This document shows, one piece after another, positions 19,065 through 27,621 of a stretch of 64,000 nt of DNA. The notes beneath the pieces were generated by a model. It saw only the letters and a program-made list of their open reading frames with translations. It was not told where the DNA came from and did no database searches. A program made the translations under genes and the position numbers. The stretch comes from Lysobacter sp. CFH 32150 (GTDB lineage Bacteria; Pseudomonadota; Gammaproteobacteria; Xanthomonadales; Xanthomonadaceae), in assembly GCF_022758295.1 (NCBI RefSeq), contig NZ_JALDWJ010000002.1:310001-374000 (forward strand), given 5' to 3'. Position 1 is the stretch's first letter. Each line of letters opens with the position of its first letter.

Positions 19065-19559
19065 TTAGCCTATCGCTAGTACATCGCCGCTTTCCACTTT
19101 CGCTAATGCTTCTCGCGCGAAACCAATACCCGGAATCACTACTTCCGGTGCGATCTCGACCAGTGGCAGCAGCGCGAACGCGCGCTCGTGCAGATGCGGG
19201 TGCGGCACGTGCAGACCCGGTTCGTCGATCACGTCGTCCCCGTGCATCAATAGGTCGAGGTCGAGGGTGCGTGGGCCCCAGCGATCGCTTCCGTCGGCAG
19301 CGCGGGTACGCCCGAACTCGCGTTCGACGCCGAGCAGGCCGTCGAGCAAGGCGCGGGCGGACAGTTGCGTCTCCAGCATCGCCACCGCGTTGATGAAATC
19401 GGGTTGCGCCTCGTTGCCCCACGCGCGGGTGCGGTACAGGCGCGAGGCGCGCAGCAGGCGCGTGCCTGGCAAAGCGTCCAGCGCTTGCATGGCGTCACGC
19501 AAGGTGGCCGCTGTATCGCCCAGGTTGCCGCCAAGGCCGACGTACGCGACGGCGGTCAT
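19065..19559 (-). CDS. folK: 2-amino-4-hydroxy-6-hydroxymethyldihydropteridine pyrophosphokinase
   Basis: 164 aa starting MTAVAYVGLGGNLGDTAATL. Folate biosynthesis: transfers pyrophosphate from ATP to hydroxymethyl-dihydropterin. The HPPK signature RWGPRTLDLDLLMHGDDVID and the VPHPHLHERAFALLPL motif are intact. A GTG start two codons earlier would overlap the pcnB stop (GTGA). The pcnB-folK-panB order is shared with Pseudomonas and Xanthomonas. Confidence 0.95.
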   Translation of the reverse strand: MTAVAYVGLGGNLGDTAATLRDAMQALDALPGTRLLRASRLYRTRAWGNEAQPDFINAVAMLETQLSARALLDGLLGVEREFGRTRAADGSDRWGPRTLDLDLLMHGDDVIDEPGLHVPHPHLHERAFALLPLVEIAPEVVIPGIGFAREALAKVESGDVLAIG

Positions 19560-19561
19560 GC

Positions 19562-20911
19562 TCACTCCGATGTGGCGGGGCCGCGGCGCCGGCGCCGGCG
19601 CCGGCGTTTCGTCGGTGCGCCCTCATCTGCATCGGACGCGGGGTGCGCATCGAGATGCGCCGCCAGCGCTTCACCGGATTGGGTCTGCGCCTCACGCCAG
19701 AACGCGATGTCGTCTGCATGTTCCGGCGAAGCCGATTGCCGCAGCACCAGGAAGTCAAACGAGGCGCGGAACCGCGGATGCGTCAGCAGCCGGAACACGC
19801 GCTTGCGCTGGCGTTGCGAGAACCGCGATTGCAGCAACCAGATCTCTTGCATCGGCAGAGAGAAACGACGCGGCAGTGCGATGGTGTTGAGCTGGTGCAG
19901 CGTGACGCGATCGGCCGCACGGCGCTCTGCTTCAGCGGCATGCATGCCACCGGCCTGCAAGGACATCAACGCGCGGCAATACGCCGGCCACAGCAGCAGC
20001 GCGAACAGGAACGCTGGCGACACCGGTTCGTCGGCCGCCACGCGTTTGTCGGTACTTTCCAGGCCTTCGAGCAGCATCCGGCGCAGCGCCCCGCTGCGGT
20101 TGGATTTCAGAGCGGCCGCGGTTTCCGGTAGCAGTGCCGGCAGCAGGCCGTGCTGTTCCAGGCCGATGAAACCGGCGACCGCATGACCGGACAGGAACAG
20201 TTTCAGCGATTCCTCGAACAAGCGCGCCGGCGCAGACTCGGCCAACAGCGGCGCCAGCCGCGCAATCGGCTCGGCGGTCGCAGTCTCGATCCCGAAGCCA
20301 AGCTTCGCCGCCAGTCGCACCGCGCGCAGCATGCGTACGGGATCTTCGCGGTAACGCGTCTCGGGATCGCCGATCAGACGCATCAGACGGTTGCTCACGT
20401 CTTCGTAGCCGCCGACGTAATCACGCACCGAGAAATCCTCGATCGCGTAGTACAGCGCGTTGGCGGTGAAGTCGCGCCGCACCGCGTCGTCCTCGATCGT
20501 GCCGTAGACGTTGTCGCGCAGCAGGCGCCCGCCTTCGTGCAGCTCGCGATCGCCACTGCCGTCGTCGACATTGGCGCGGAAGGTGGCGACTTCGATGATC
20601 TCGCGACCGTAGACCACATGCGCAAGGCGGAAGCGACGACCGATCAGCCGGCAATTGCGGAACAGCGCCTTGACCTGCTCCGGCGTGGCATCGGTGGCGA
20701 CGTCGAAATCCTTGGGGTGGCCGCCGACCAGCAAATCGCGCACCGCGCCGCCGACCAGGTAGGCGCCGAAGCCGCCTTCGCGCAGTCGGTACAGCACGCG
20801 CAGCGCATTGGGACTGATGTCCTTGCGCGAGATCGTATGCGCGTCGCGCGGAATCACTCGCAATTGCAAGTGTGCGCCGGCAACGGTGGTCGGTTCGGTA
20901 TGGATAGGCAT
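19562..20911 (-). CDS. pcnB: Poly(A) polymerase I
   Basis: 449 aa. Adds poly(A) tails that promote RNA decay. The nucleotidyltransferase fold has LVGGAVRDLLVGGHPKDFDV with its DxD metal ligands, and RRFRLAHVVYGREIIEVATF. It also has IGDPETRYREDPVRMLRAVRLAAKLGF, whose wording fits PcnB rather than CCA-adding enzyme. The C-terminus ends in a run of arginines (TKRRRRRRRRG), a basic RNA-binding tail typical of PcnB. First gene of the folK/pan cluster. Confidence 0.93.
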   Translation of the reverse strand: MPIHTEPTTVAGAHLQLRVIPRDAHTISRKDISPNALRVLYRLREGGFGAYLVGGAVRDLLVGGHPKDFDVATDATPEQVKALFRNCRLIGRRFRLAHVVYGREIIEVATFRANVDDGSGDRELHEGGRLLRDNVYGTIEDDAVRRDFTANALYYAIEDFSVRDYVGGYEDVSNRLMRLIGDPETRYREDPVRMLRAVRLAAKLGFGIETATAEPIARLAPLLAESAPARLFEESLKLFLSGHAVAGFIGLEQHGLLPALLPETAAALKSNRSGALRRMLLEGLESTDKRVAADEPVSPAFLFALLLWPAYCRALMSLQAGGMHAAEAERRAADRVTLHQLNTIALPRRFSLPMQEIWLLQSRFSQRQRKRVFRLLTHPRFRASFDFLVLRQSASPEHADDIAFWREAQTQSGEALAAHLDAHPASDADEGAPTKRRRRRRRRGPATSE

Positions 20912-20959
20912 CAGGGGCGGCTACGCCGCATCAGTTGGGCCGAATGAAAGGACGTTCCG

Positions 20960-20988
20960 TTGCCTGCGGCCACGGCGCTCCATATACT
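20960..20988 (+). promoter_or_regulatory. Sigma-70-like promoter of tRNA-Glu
   Basis: TTGCCT (20960-20965), a 17-nt spacer, TATACT (20983-20988), about 85 nt upstream of the tRNA-Glu gene and divergent from pcnB. Confidence 0.6.
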
Positions 20989-21073
20989 AGCAAGCTCTGT
21001 GCGCCGGGCTTCCGGGCATGGGCCGGTCGTCCAACCGGTGGCGGTCCATCCATGATGCGACGGCCAAGCAACT

Positions 21074-21149
21074 GCTCCCTTCGTCTAGAGGCCTAGGACG
21101 TGGCCCTCTCAAGGCTAAAACACGGGTTCGAATCCCGTAGGGAGCGCCA
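21074..21149 (+). tRNA. tRNA-Glu (anticodon CTC)
   Basis: 76 nt including the encoded CCA. Acceptor stem GCTCCCT pairs with AGGGAGC, the T arm is CGGGTTCGAATCCCG, and the anticodon loop is CTCTCAA with anticodon CTC at the centre. The D arm TCGTCTAGAGGCCTAGGA is the usual tRNA-Glu sequence. Reads GAG codons. Confidence 0.93.
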
Positions 21150-21201
21150 TTTTTTATGCGAGTCCCTCGCAAGAGCCCGCACATTCATGTGCGGACTGTC
21201 C

Positions 21202-21233
21202 AAAAAGCCCGCGTAGCGATGCGCGGGCTTTTT
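21202..21233 (+). terminator. Rho-independent terminator after tRNA-Glu
   Basis: AAAAAGCCCGCG and CGCGGGCTTTTT form a 12-bp stem around an 8-nt loop, ending in a T-run. It lies 52 nt after the tRNA and, by symmetry, could work in both directions. Confidence 0.8.
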
Positions 21234-21288
21234 CGTTTGCACACGGCGGGTCGTACACTAATGGCGCCGCTCACACCCAGATCCCGCC

Positions 21289-21612
21289 ATGCCCTTCGTC
21301 GTCACCGAAAGCTGCATCAAGTGCAAGTACACCGACTGCGTCGAGGTGTGCCCGGTCGATTGCTTCCACGAAGGCCCGAACTTCCTCGTCATCGACCCGG
21401 ACGAGTGCATCGACTGCACCCTGTGCGAACCGGAATGCCCGGTCAACGCGATCTATCCCGAAGACGACGTGCCGGGCGGACAGGAGGGTTACGTCGCGCT
21501 CAACGCCGAACTGGCCAAGGCCTGGCCGGTGATCACCACCCGCAAGGATCCGCCGCCGGACGCCAAGGAGTGGGAAGGCAAGACCGGGAAACTGGACCTG
21601 CTCGAGCGCTGA
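21289..21612 (+). CDS. fdxA: Seven-iron ferredoxin FdxA
   Basis: 107 aa. N-terminal [18 protein letters not shown] (3Fe-4S-type spacing) followed by [16 protein letters not shown] (4Fe-4S), with the long C-terminal tail [20 protein letters not shown] typical of Azotobacter-type 3Fe-4S/4Fe-4S ferredoxins. Cytoplasmic electron carrier. Monocistronic: preceded by the tRNA terminator and followed by its own hairpin. Confidence 0.93.
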   Translation: MPFVVTESCIKCKYTDCVEVCPVDCFHEGPNFLVIDPDECIDCTLCEPECPVNAIYPEDDVPGGQEGYVALNAELAKAWPVITTRKDPPPDAKEWEGKTGKLDLLER

Positions 21613-21636
21613 TCCTCGACTGTCTGCGTGAAACGA

Positions 21637-21662
21637 AACGGGCGCCTCGCGGCGCCCGTTCT
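21637..21662. terminator. Hairpin between convergent fdxA and bamC-like genes
   Basis: A perfect 10-bp stem, AACGGGCGCC with GGCGCCCGTT, and a 4-nt loop (TCGC), followed by TCTG. There is only a weak T-run, but it is well placed between the convergent stop codons at 21612 and 21683. Confidence 0.6.
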
Positions 21663-21682
21663 GCATTGCGATGGTTGCCGGC

Positions 21683-22186
21683 TTAGCCGCCGAGTGCGGT
21701 CTTCAACGCCGCCATCAGCTTCGTCGGCGCTTCACCACTGGCCGGGAGTCCGCGCGGATCGACAACGGAGACATAGACGCCAGCTTCGACCGCGCTGACA
21801 CGCACCAGGAAGTTCGCGCCTTCGTAATTGACGTCGTAAACGCCAAGCACCTGCGCGCGGCTGGCGACAGTCAGGCCTTCAACCTTGCCCAGCGCGTCGC
21901 CGACCTTGTTGAAGATGTCGTCGCGCGTACCGGCAACGGTGAAGCCGTTGGCGGCCGCAGTCGTAGCGGCCGGTGCCGACGGCAACGTGGCCGAAGCCGT
22001 CGCCGGGATCTTCATCGCCGATTCGGTGCTGGGCATGTCGAGGTCCGGCGGCACTTCCAGCGGGCGGCTTTCGGGGTTCTGCGCGTACAGCTTGCTGTCC
22101 TTGCGCCACCAGCTGCAGCCGGTGGCGAGCGTGGCGGCGACCACTGCGGTGATCAGGAGGCGTGGGATCGAAACGGAAAGGCGCAT
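21683..22186 (-). CDS. BamC/NlpB-like outer membrane assembly lipoprotein (short)
   Basis: 167 aa from the ATG giving MRLSVSIPRLLITAVVAATL; the lipobox ends at Cys24 (LATGC). Typical downstream partner of dapA (nlpB/dapX position, 32 nt after the dapA stop). The segment WWRKDSKLYAQNPESRPLEVPPDLDMP (in part) resembles the unstructured N-terminal stretch of BamC that binds BamD. A single helix-grip-like domain follows, whereas E. coli BamC (344 aa) has two. I infer a role in the BAM complex from context; the family match is moderate. Confidence 0.7.
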   Translation of the reverse strand: MRLSVSIPRLLITAVVAATLATGCSWWRKDSKLYAQNPESRPLEVPPDLDMPSTESAMKIPATASATLPSAPAATTAAANGFTVAGTRDDIFNKVGDALGKVEGLTVASRAQVLGVYDVNYEGANFLVRVSAVEAGVYVSVVDPRGLPASGEAPTKLMAALKTALGG

Positions 22187-22218
22187 GGCTGCTCCAGGCA
22201 TAAATGTTCCAGTGGTCT

Positions 22219-23124
22219 TCAGGCCGCGAGCGCGTCGCGGAGGGATTGTTCGAGGGCGAGGATGTCGGCGGCGATGCGCGTCGCGGTATCGGCATGGACA
22301 TCCGACAGCGGCAACAACGGCAGGCGTAGGCCGTGGCCGATGCCAAAACGCTCCAGCAGCGCCTTGACCGGGATTGGATTGGGTTCGACGCCAAGAAAGT
22401 CGTAGGCCGCCTGCAGGCGCGCATCCAGGTCTTCGGCCTGGGTGCGTTCGCCCTCGCGGGCGAGATCACTCAGGCGGCGGAATGCGCCCGGCAACACATT
22501 GGACGCTACCGAGATCACGCCATCGGCGCCGGCCAGCATGGCCCTGCATGCAGTGGGATCATCGCCGCTGAGCACGCTGAAATCGGTGCTGCGCAACGGC
22601 AGCAGTGCAGTCATGCGTTCCGGTTCCGACCGGGCCTCCTTGATGCCGACGATGCGTGCGTGTCCGGCAAGTTCGGCAACGGTTTCAGGCAACAGATCGC
22701 AGCCGGTGCGGCCAGGCACGTTGTAGAGCACGATCGGCAGCGCACCGTCGTCGGCGACTGCCTGGTAATGCGCGACCAGGCCAGCCTGGGTCGGGCGCAC
22801 GTAAGGCGGCGTCACCACCAGTGCGGCATCAGCGCCGAGCGCAGCGGCGCGGCGGGTCTGTTCGATGGTCTTGGCGGTGTTCGAGTGGCCGGTGCCGGCC
22901 AGCACGGGGATGCGCCCGGCGACGAATTCGACCGCGCTGCGCAGCAGGGCACTAAGCTCGCCCTCGTACAGCGCTGCAGCCTCTCCGGTAGAGCCGGCCA
23001 CGACCACGGCCTGCGTGCCAGCGCTCAACTGTTGTGCGAGCAGGCGCTGCCAAGCGTCGAGGTCAAGTTCGCCGGCGGCCGTGAACGGCGTCGCCAGCGC
23101 GGTGATGCTGCCGAATAGGCGCAT
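22219..23124 (-). CDS. dapA: 4-hydroxy-tetrahydrodipicolinate synthase
   Basis: 301 aa TIM-barrel aldolase that condenses pyruvate and aspartate semialdehyde, the first step of the lysine/diaminopimelate branch. The Schiff-base Lys lies in RIVGIKEAR, and the catalytic Tyr in [27 protein letters not shown] is the usual GTTGE-region motif, and [10 protein letters not shown] is conserved. Starts [14 protein letters not shown]. Likely operonic with the bamC-like lipoprotein. Confidence 0.95.
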   Translation of the reverse strand: MRLFGSITALATPFTAAGELDLDAWQRLLAQQLSAGTQAVVVAGSTGEAAALYEGELSALLRSAVEFVAGRIPVLAGTGHSNTAKTIEQTRRAAALGADAALVVTPPYVRPTQAGLVAHYQAVADDGALPIVLYNVPGRTGCDLLPETVAELAGHARIVGIKEARSEPERMTALLPLRSTDFSVLSGDDPTACRAMLAGADGVISVASNVLPGAFRRLSDLAREGERTQAEDLDARLQAAYDFLGVEPNPIPVKALLERFGIGHGLRLPLLPLSDVHADTATRIAADILALEQSLRDALAA

Positions 23125-23211
23125 TTCGGGGAGATTGGGGGCGAAGGACAGAAGATAGAGGTTAATCAGTAATCACCCATCGGTAAACCGACGTTTCAGG
23201 CCTGATGCCGC

Positions 23212-23241
23212 TTGCGGCGCGAAAGCAGCGGCAAGTATGCT
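23212..23241 (+). promoter_or_regulatory. Possible sigma-70 promoter of the gcvR-bcp unit
   Basis: TTGCGG (23212-23217), an 18-nt spacer, TATGCT (23236-23241). If it is real, the ATG at 23237 lies inside the -10 box and cannot be a start codon, which favours the TTG start at 23303 for the downstream gene. Confidence 0.35.
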
Positions 23242-23302
23242 GAACCCGGACCTCGGCCTCGTGCCGGGGCCGTTCAGACAGATTCCTTACGCGGGCGCCG
23301 CC

Positions 23303-23863
23303 TTGACCGATCAGACTCCCCGGCCGTCGCCGAACGAGAACCACCTCCTCATCAACGCGTACACCACGCATCCGCAATCGCCGCTGCTGGCGGTGACCCG
23401 TCGTATTTCCGACAGCGGCTGCAACCTGGTCGACACGCGCTTGAGCACGGTGGGTCGCGATGTGTCGGTCACCGCGCTGGCAACCGGCTCCTGGGATGCG
23501 GTGGCCAAGCTCGAGACCATGCTCGGCAAACTGGAGCGCGAGGAGGGCCTGAAGCTGGTCTGGTATCGCACGGGACCGAAACAGCCACAGTCCAACCTGC
23601 TGCCCTACATCGTCGAGGTGGTGGCATCCGACAAGCCCGGGATCCTGTTCCAGCTCGCCGATTTCTTCGACCGCCAGGGCATCACCATCGAGAGCCTGCA
23701 CTGTTCTCGCTACCGGGCGATGCAGACCGGCGCGGACATGTTCTCGGCGCAGGTGACGGTCGGCATTCCCTCTGACATGCACATCGCCGCACTGCGCGAC
23801 GATTTCCTCGAGTTCTGCGATCACCTCAACCTCGACGCGATCATGGATCCGATGAAGTTCTGA
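23303..23863 (+). CDS. GcvR-like ACT-domain regulatory protein
   Basis: 186 aa from a TTG codon; an ATG at 23237 would add 22 residues (MLNPDLGLVPGP..) that look non-coding and overlap a putative -10 box. Two ACT domains: about 14-85 (LLAVTRRISDSGCNLVDTRL) and about 105-180 (VEVVASDKPGILFQLADFFD). This is the layout of GcvR, the glycine-responsive co-regulator of the glycine cleavage system, which has no DNA-binding domain. The Xanthomonadales version lies upstream of bcp as here. No gcvA is nearby, so the partner is unknown. Confidence 0.8.
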   Translation: MTDQTPRPSPNENHLLINAYTTHPQSPLLAVTRRISDSGCNLVDTRLSTVGRDVSVTALATGSWDAVAKLETMLGKLEREEGLKLVWYRTGPKQPQSNLLPYIVEVVASDKPGILFQLADFFDRQGITIESLHCSRYRAMQTGADMFSAQVTVGIPSDMHIAALRDDFLEFCDHLNLDAIMDPMKF

Positions 23864-23865
23864 CG

Positions 23866-24336
23866 ATGCTCGATACCGGCGACAAGATTCCGAATCTGCC
23901 GTTGGCGCTGTCCAGCGGAACCAACGCGAAGCTTTCCGACTACAAGGGTTCGTGGCTGGTCCTGTACTTCTACCCGAAGGACAGCACGCCCGGTTGCACG
24001 ACCGAAGGCATCGACTTCAACGCACTGCTGCCGAAGTTCAAGAAACTCGACGCAACGGTGCTCGGTGTCTCCCGCGATTCGCCCAAATCGCACCAGAACT
24101 TCTGCGCCAAGCAGGGCTTCAAGTTCGACCTGGTCAGCGACGCCGACGAAGCGCTGTGCAACGCCTTCGGCGTGATCAAGCCGAAGAAGCTGTACGGCCG
24201 CGACTACATCGGTATCGAACGCAGCACCTTCCTGATCGATCCGAAGGGCGTCATCCGCCAGTCATGGCGGCCGGTGAAGGTGCCTGGGCATGCCCAGGCC
24301 GTACTTGACGCATTGAAGACCACTCAAACGAAGTGA
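23866..24336 (+). CDS. bcp: Thioredoxin-dependent peroxiredoxin (Bcp/PrxQ)
   Basis: 156 aa. Reduces peroxides in the cytoplasm. The peroxidatic Cys44 is in YPKDSTPGCTTEG. E. coli Bcp has a resolving Cys five residues later, but here that position is Asp/Ile. Instead Cys80 (NFCAKQGF) lies 36 residues away, the spacing of the Cys48-Cys84 pair reported for Xanthomonas campestris Bcp, so an atypical 2-Cys mechanism with a distant resolving Cys is expected. Begins 2 nt after the gcvR-like stop, hence an operon. Confidence 0.92.
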   Translation: MLDTGDKIPNLPLALSSGTNAKLSDYKGSWLVLYFYPKDSTPGCTTEGIDFNALLPKFKKLDATVLGVSRDSPKSHQNFCAKQGFKFDLVSDADEALCNAFGVIKPKKLYGRDYIGIERSTFLIDPKGVIRQSWRPVKVPGHAQAVLDALKTTQTK

Positions 24337-24418
24337 CCGCCTTCCTTTTCACCCCGTACTGCCGTCCCGCTCCGCGGGTCACGGCGGCTCTGCCCTGTTC
24401 GTCCGCCAGGAAACTTGC

Positions 24419-25816
24419 ATGACCCGAAGCAAGCGCATCTACGTCCTCGACACCAATGTGCTGATGCACGACCCGACCGCGCTGTTCAAGTTCGAGGAGC
24501 ACGACGTGTTCCTGCCGATGCAGGTGATCGAAGAGCTCGATCACGCCAAGAAAGGCAACTCGGAAGCCAGCCGCAACGCACGCCAGGTCAGCCGCTTCCT
24601 CAACGAACTGATCGAGGCCCAGGGTCCCGACAAGATCGCTACCGGCATCACCCTCACCCGTCCGCAGGGCGTGCAGCTGCGCGGCCCGCAGAGCATCGGC
24701 AAGTTGCGTTTCCAGACGACGGCGTTCGATGCCGGCAAGCGTTTCGGTGCGGTGATCCCGGACAACCACATCCTTGGCGCGATCCTCGTGCTCAAGGAAA
24801 GCGATGCCGCCGTGCCGGTGGTGTTCGTCTCCAAGGACATCAACCTGCGGATCAAGGCCTCGATCGCAGGCATCGTGTCGGAAGATTACGAGAACGACCG
24901 CGCCCTCGACGATTTCAGCCTGCTCTACACCGGCGCGACTGCGTTGCCCGAGGATTTCTGGCAGCGCCACGGCAAGGAACTGAAATCGTGGACCGAGAAG
25001 GGCCGCACCTTCTACGAGATCGCGCACAAGGAAGACGACGACTGGCACCCAAACCAGTTCCTGTACCTGCCGGGCGATGAGGAAGCCGAACTCAAAGTCG
25101 CAAAAGTCACCGACGAACGCGTGGTGCTGCAGATCGTCGACGACTACCGCCACAGCCAGCATGCGGTCTGGGGCATCACCGCGCGCAACCGCGAACAGAA
25201 TTTCGCGCTCAATGCGTTGATGGATCCGGAGATCGACTTCGTCACCCTGCTCGGCACCGCCGGCACCGGCAAGACCCTGCTCGCGCTCGCCGCGGGCCTG
25301 GCGCAGACGATGGACCAGCAACGCTATCGCGAAATCATCATGACCCGCGCAACGGTCAGCGTCGGCGAGGACATCGGCTTCCTGCCCGGAACCGAAGAGG
25401 AAAAGATGACGCCGTGGATGGGCGCGCTGACCGACAACCTGGAAGTGCTCACCCACAACCAGGACGGCGGCAGCTGGGGTCGTGCCGCCACCAACGACCT
25501 GCTCGCCTCGCGTATCAAGATCCGTTCGCTCAACTTCATGCGCGGCCGCACGTTCCTGAGCCGTTGGCTGATCCTCGATGAAGCACAGAACCTCACGCCG
25601 AAGCAGATGAAGACCCTGGTGACGCGTGCCGGTCCCGGCACCAAGATCGTGTGCCTCGGTAACGTCGAGCAGATCGACACGCCCTACCTCACCGAGACGA
25701 CATCCGGTCTCACCTACGCCGTGGATCGGTTCAAGGGATGGAACCACAGCGCACACGTGACACTGCGTCGCGGTGAGCGGTCGCGCTTGGCGGACTACGC
25801 ATCGGAAGTGTTGTAG
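24419..25816 (+). CDS. PIN-PhoH family ATPase (PhoH2/YlaK type)
   Basis: 465 aa. N-terminal PIN nuclease domain (about 5-140) with the acidic residues in YVLDTNVLMHDP, VIEELD and SKDINLRIKA. C-terminal PhoH ATPase (about 245-460) with Walker A GTAGTGKTLLALAAG, Walker B LILDEAQNLTPKQM, and GNVEQIDTPY. PIN-PhoH proteins studied elsewhere are ATP-dependent RNA helicase/RNases; I infer RNA processing. It is 82 nt downstream of bcp and 23 nt upstream of the SulP gene, possibly co-transcribed. Confidence 0.9.
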   Translation: MTRSKRIYVLDTNVLMHDPTALFKFEEHDVFLPMQVIEELDHAKKGNSEASRNARQVSRFLNELIEAQGPDKIATGITLTRPQGVQLRGPQSIGKLRFQTTAFDAGKRFGAVIPDNHILGAILVLKESDAAVPVVFVSKDINLRIKASIAGIVSEDYENDRALDDFSLLYTGATALPEDFWQRHGKELKSWTEKGRTFYEIAHKEDDDWHPNQFLYLPGDEEAELKVAKVTDERVVLQIVDDYRHSQHAVWGITARNREQNFALNALMDPEIDFVTLLGTAGTGKTLLALAAGLAQTMDQQRYREIIMTRATVSVGEDIGFLPGTEEEKMTPWMGALTDNLEVLTHNQDGGSWGRAATNDLLASRIKIRSLNFMRGRTFLSRWLILDEAQNLTPKQMKTLVTRAGPGTKIVCLGNVEQIDTPYLTETTSGLTYAVDRFKGWNHSAHVTLRRGERSRLADYASEVL

Positions 25817-25839
25817 GGAACAAGTGACCGGGGGTTGGT

Positions 25840-27555
25840 GTGGAAGCGATCGCGGCCAGGCAGTACGCGCATTTGTTCGTGCCCAAGCTGTTCACCGTGC
25901 TACGCGGTGGCTACGGCTGGAATGATCTCCGCAGCGATGCGATCGCCGGCCTCACCGTCGCCATCGTCGCGCTGCCGCTGGCGATGGCGCTTGCCATCGC
26001 CAGCGGCACGACCCCGGAGAAGGGCCTGTATACGGCGATCGTCGCCGGCTTCCTGATCTCCGCACTGGGCGGCTCTCGCGTGCAGATCGGCGGGCCGACA
26101 GCAGCCTTCATCCCCGTCGTCTTCGTGGTGATCGAGAAGTTCGGATTCGGCGGGCTGATCCTGTGCACGCTGCTCGCCGGACTGATGCTGATCGCCGCCG
26201 GCCTGATGCGCCTCGGTACCTTGATGAAGTACATGCCGCAGCCGGTGATCACCGGCTTTACCGCGGGGATCGCCGTCAGCATTTTCTCGAGCCAGATCAA
26301 GGATGCGCTCGGATTGCAGATGGCGTCGGTGCCAGCGGAGTTCATTCCACGCTGGACCGCCTACGCCAAGCACATCGTAACGACGCAACCCGCTGCCGTT
26401 ACACTCACGCTGCTTGGCCTTGCAGTAATCGTCACGTTGCGCCGCTGGCGTCCGACTTGGCCGGGCTTCCTGATCGCGCTGCTGGTATGCACCGCAGTCT
26501 GCCTGGGGTTTGCATTGCCGGCCGAAACCATCGGTAGTCGTTTCGGCAGCCTGCCCTCCGCGTTGCCGACGTTCGACTTTCCGCATATCCCGTTCGAACG
26601 CACGCGCGAGTTGCTGCCGAGCTCGTTCACCATCGCGTTCCTCGCCGGCGTGGAGTCGTTGCTTTCGGCCGTCGTCGCCGATGGCATGACCGGCGGCCGC
26701 CACCGTTCCAATGCGGAGCTGGTGGCGCAAGGCATCGCCAACGTGGGTGCGGCCGTATTCGGCGGACTGCCCGCAACCGGCGCGATCGCGCGCACCGCCA
26801 CCAACGTGCGCGCCGGCGCGCGCTCGCCTGTCGCCGGCATGCTGCATGCGATGTTCCTACTGGTGTTCATGCTGGTGCTCGCGCCGTACATGCGCTACGT
26901 CCCGTTGGCGGCGCTCGCAGCCGTACTGCTGGTCGTGGCCTGGAACATCAGCGAGTACCAACACTTCCGCCACACGATGTCCGCCCCCAAGGGCGACCGG
27001 CTGGTGCTGCTGCTCACCTTCGGCCTGACTGTGTTCTTCGACCTGACGCTGGCGATCGAAGTCGGATTGGTGGTGGCCGCATTCGTCTTCATGTTCCGCA
27101 TGGCCGATGCGGTCGAAGTCAGTTCCGGCCTCAAGATGATCGACGAAAACGGCGACGAAGGTGCTGCCGGCGCCGACCTGACCCAGCGCGCACGCCTGCC
27201 AAAGGGCGTGGAAGCGTTCCAGATCAGCGGACCACTGTTCTTCGGTGCCGCCAGCCGGCTGGACGACCTGCTCGACCAATTCGTCCAGACACCGAAAGTC
27301 TTCATCCTGCGTATGCGGCTGGTACCGATCATCGACGCCAGCGGCGTGCACGCGTTGGAAACGTTGCTCGACCGTTGTCACCGCCGCGGCATCGTCGTGA
27401 TCGTGTCGGGCCTGCAACCGCAGCCGCGCCGGGTGATCCAGAAGATGCACCTGCATCCACGTGAAGGCGAGCTGCACTTCGTCGCCGATTTCGAATCCGC
27501 GCTCGAACTTGCGCGCACGCTGGCCGGCGAGCCCATCGCCGGCGGCAGCGCTTGA
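25840..27555 (+). CDS. SulP family inorganic anion transporter with STAS domain
   Basis: 571 aa, GTG start. About 10-12 hydrophobic segments between residues 25 and 420 form a SLC26/SulP transporter. Signatures are AGLTVAIVALPLAMALAIAS, GGSRVQIGGPTAAFIPVV, and GGLPATGAIARTATNVRAGARSP. A cytoplasmic STAS domain follows (about 450-560, GVEAFQISGPLFFGAASRLD). The substrate could be sulfate, bicarbonate, a dicarboxylate or nitrate; there is no cysA/cysN or carbonic anhydrase neighbour to decide. Ends with a strong terminator. Confidence 0.88.
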   Translation: MEAIAARQYAHLFVPKLFTVLRGGYGWNDLRSDAIAGLTVAIVALPLAMALAIASGTTPEKGLYTAIVAGFLISALGGSRVQIGGPTAAFIPVVFVVIEKFGFGGLILCTLLAGLMLIAAGLMRLGTLMKYMPQPVITGFTAGIAVSIFSSQIKDALGLQMASVPAEFIPRWTAYAKHIVTTQPAAVTLTLLGLAVIVTLRRWRPTWPGFLIALLVCTAVCLGFALPAETIGSRFGSLPSALPTFDFPHIPFERTRELLPSSFTIAFLAGVESLLSAVVADGMTGGRHRSNAELVAQGIANVGAAVFGGLPATGAIARTATNVRAGARSPVAGMLHAMFLLVFMLVLAPYMRYVPLAALAAVLLVVAWNISEYQHFRHTMSAPKGDRLVLLLTFGLTVFFDLTLAIEVGLVVAAFVFMFRMADAVEVSSGLKMIDENGDEGAAGADLTQRARLPKGVEAFQISGPLFFGAASRLDDLLDQFVQTPKVFILRMRLVPIIDASGVHALETLLDRCHRRGIVVIVSGLQPQPRRVIQKMHLHPREGELHFVADFESALELARTLAGEPIAGGSA

Positions 27556-27574
27556 ACGAATCCGTGCCTCAAAG

Positions 27575-27601
27575 AAAAAGCCGGCGCTAGGCCGGCTTTT
27601 T
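27575..27601. terminator. Rho-independent terminator after the SulP gene
   Basis: A perfect 11-bp stem, AAAAAGCCGGC with GCCGGCTTTTT, around GCTAG. It lies 19 nt after the SulP stop and 20 nt before the convergent secreted-protein stop, so it can serve both genes. Confidence 0.85.
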
Positions 27602-27621
27602 CAACCCAACGGGACGAGTTG

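Noticed and set aside
20987-21184. Minus-strand 65-codon open frame
   Set aside because: It is the complement of the tRNA-Glu gene and its flanks.
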